Of a stretch of DNA of 64,000 nt, positions 62,801 to 64,000 are shown in pieces. The stretch comes from Lophius americanus (lineage: Eukaryota > Chordata > Actinopteri > Lophiiformes > Lophiidae): NCBI GenBank assembly GCA_037951165.1, contig JBBDHG010000061.1, forward strand, positions 4,630,001 to 4,694,000, in the 5' to 3' direction. The notes below the pieces were generated by a model. The model ran no database searches. It had not been told where the DNA came from and saw only the letters and a program-made list of their open reading frames with translations. Made by a program: the position numbers and the translations under genes. The stretch's first letter is position 1. The number at the start of each line of letters is the position of its first letter.

Positions 62801-64000
62801 CCGAAGGAATCTCACATCCATCCAGCTGTTAACTGAGAATGAATTATGGAAGACTGGAGCAATAACACCAGGCTGGTCAAACCTTTGACCAGAGATATAC
62901 AGTAGAATGTTTGGCCCATATTCTATCAAACGGTTAGCATGTAGAAGTTCTACGGCAACAAACTAATTTGTCAGACAAAAAAGTACATCATAAGAGACAT
63001 TTCACATTTTCAGCCTTCAAAACACGATTTAATCACTCATTAAATTTATAAAATGAATATCTCTCACAGAGAGTTTCAAACACCAACACATACTTTTTTT
63101 TACAGTCCAAAATATCTGTTGATGTGTTCAGACCTGTAGATTATGCTAACATGCTAATAAATAATGACCGCTCATTGGGATTAATGTACACAGTTGTGTT
63201 TACTTATCTTTATTCAGTCAACTGGTACCACAAGACGAAGATAGTTCTTAAGTTCAGTCAGAAAGACTATCCCCTCACACACTCGGGCCACAGCTGCTCC
63301 TCACACCACTTAATTATTCTCACCTTTAAGACATGCTCAGTCTCAATTACCTGCTTCACAGTCTGAGGCATCAATTGAAATCAGCTGTGCTCATTCAGTC
63401 ATGGTGACTGAATCATGAACCTGTCACTATCAGATGCTGTCTTTTCAAATATGATGCTCTCTATTCCACTAGATCTTTTCATGCTGCTAGTTCGCGCCCC
63501 TCCCCTTCCCCATCTCCAACCCAGTTCACGCAGATCCATCAGCCTCAGCGTTCATTCACTCTCAGCAGAGTCTTCATCCACCACCACCGCCAGTATCCAG
63601 AATCCTAGAGGGGTAGAGACCCTTCAATCACAAACTCCCTGAAGAGTCTGAGCACCAAAGACTTTCCTTTGGAGTAATTATCTCACATCATCTGTTGATT
63701 TAAATAATTTGTTCTAAATCCAAACACTATTTTTTCCACTTAATGCAAAAACATATTATAGCTATATTGTGGGATCAGCTGACGTTACATCAATTCAACA
63801 AACCCCTTGTTGTCACCGACTGCTGTCTTCAGTAGAAGTCGACTGGTATTTACTTGTGTTTTATCAGCCTAAAAACATAAAAGTCTCACTGTCTTATACT
63901 TTTGATTCAAGAAAATGGAATCTTCATGTGTGAGCAGGCATAGTTTATTTTCTTCCTGTTCACTATGGAAGAAACTACTTTTAGATTACTGGAAAATGCA

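Larger units (their letters stand above)
55758..64000. other. Intergenic region right of klhl13, no gene supported
   Basis: I found no chain of exons or family match. Content: L2/SINE-type tail (56853-56945), GT repeat (57597-57614), a long chance frame on the minus strand (57692-58348), a MITE relic (59258-59450), a CTAT microsatellite (59813-59852), and a purine-rich segment at 61945-62100 (GGACCCAAATACAAGG and on) that resembles common fish transposon ends. 62340-62830 and 63415-63645 are richer in GC but unrecognised. Confidence 0.5.

Noticed and set aside
63415..63642. 75-codon serine-rich plus-strand frame near the right edge
   Set aside because: Low-complexity composition without domain; no neighbouring exons.
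1..64000. CRISPR arrays, operons, phage or other prokaryotic systems
   Set aside because: The window has spliced vertebrate genes and eukaryotic transposons; none of the repeats has regular spacers.

Overview
The window is AT-rich vertebrate DNA, most likely from a teleost fish. It holds two spliced protein genes, one degenerate BEL/Pao LTR retrotransposon, and many small relics of other repeat families. BEL/Pao elements, piggyBac-type and Harbinger-like MITE scraps and fish-style tandem repeats fit a ray-finned fish; mammals and birds lack BEL/Pao. No bacterial, CRISPR or phage-like system is present, and I found no new biological system.

Layout. 1-5485, minus strand: the 5' part of wdr44 (seven coding exons, about 401 codons); the WD40-repeat half lies beyond the left edge. 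5486-5945: its CpG-richer promoter side. 5946-9087: intergenic with repeat scraps. 9088-15801: the BEL/Pao element with 5-bp target duplications and diverged LTRs, internally rearranged. 16900-54150, plus strand: klhl13, a BTB-BACK-Kelch adaptor of CUL3 ubiquitin ligase. It has a candidate promoter near 17 kb, two alternative phase-compatible first coding exons (about 18.5 kb and 25.0 kb), six shared coding exons (41.9-53.6 kb) and a 3' UTR. 54.2-64 kb: intergenic, with repeats and no gene I can support.

The two genes point away from each other (wdr44 minus, klhl13 plus). From general knowledge, the same divergent neighbours occur on human Xq24, so this is conserved synteny. They act in different processes: WDR44 is a RAB11 effector in endosome/ER-linked export, and KLHL13 with CUL3 acts on mitotic substrates such as Aurora B. 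I infer no functional link beyond shared neighbourhood.

Exon borders were read by hand from splice sites and reading phase. For klhl13 the seven exons with the 25-kb first exon sum to 655 codons plus stop, the length I recall for the human protein. For wdr44 the phases close across all seven exons.
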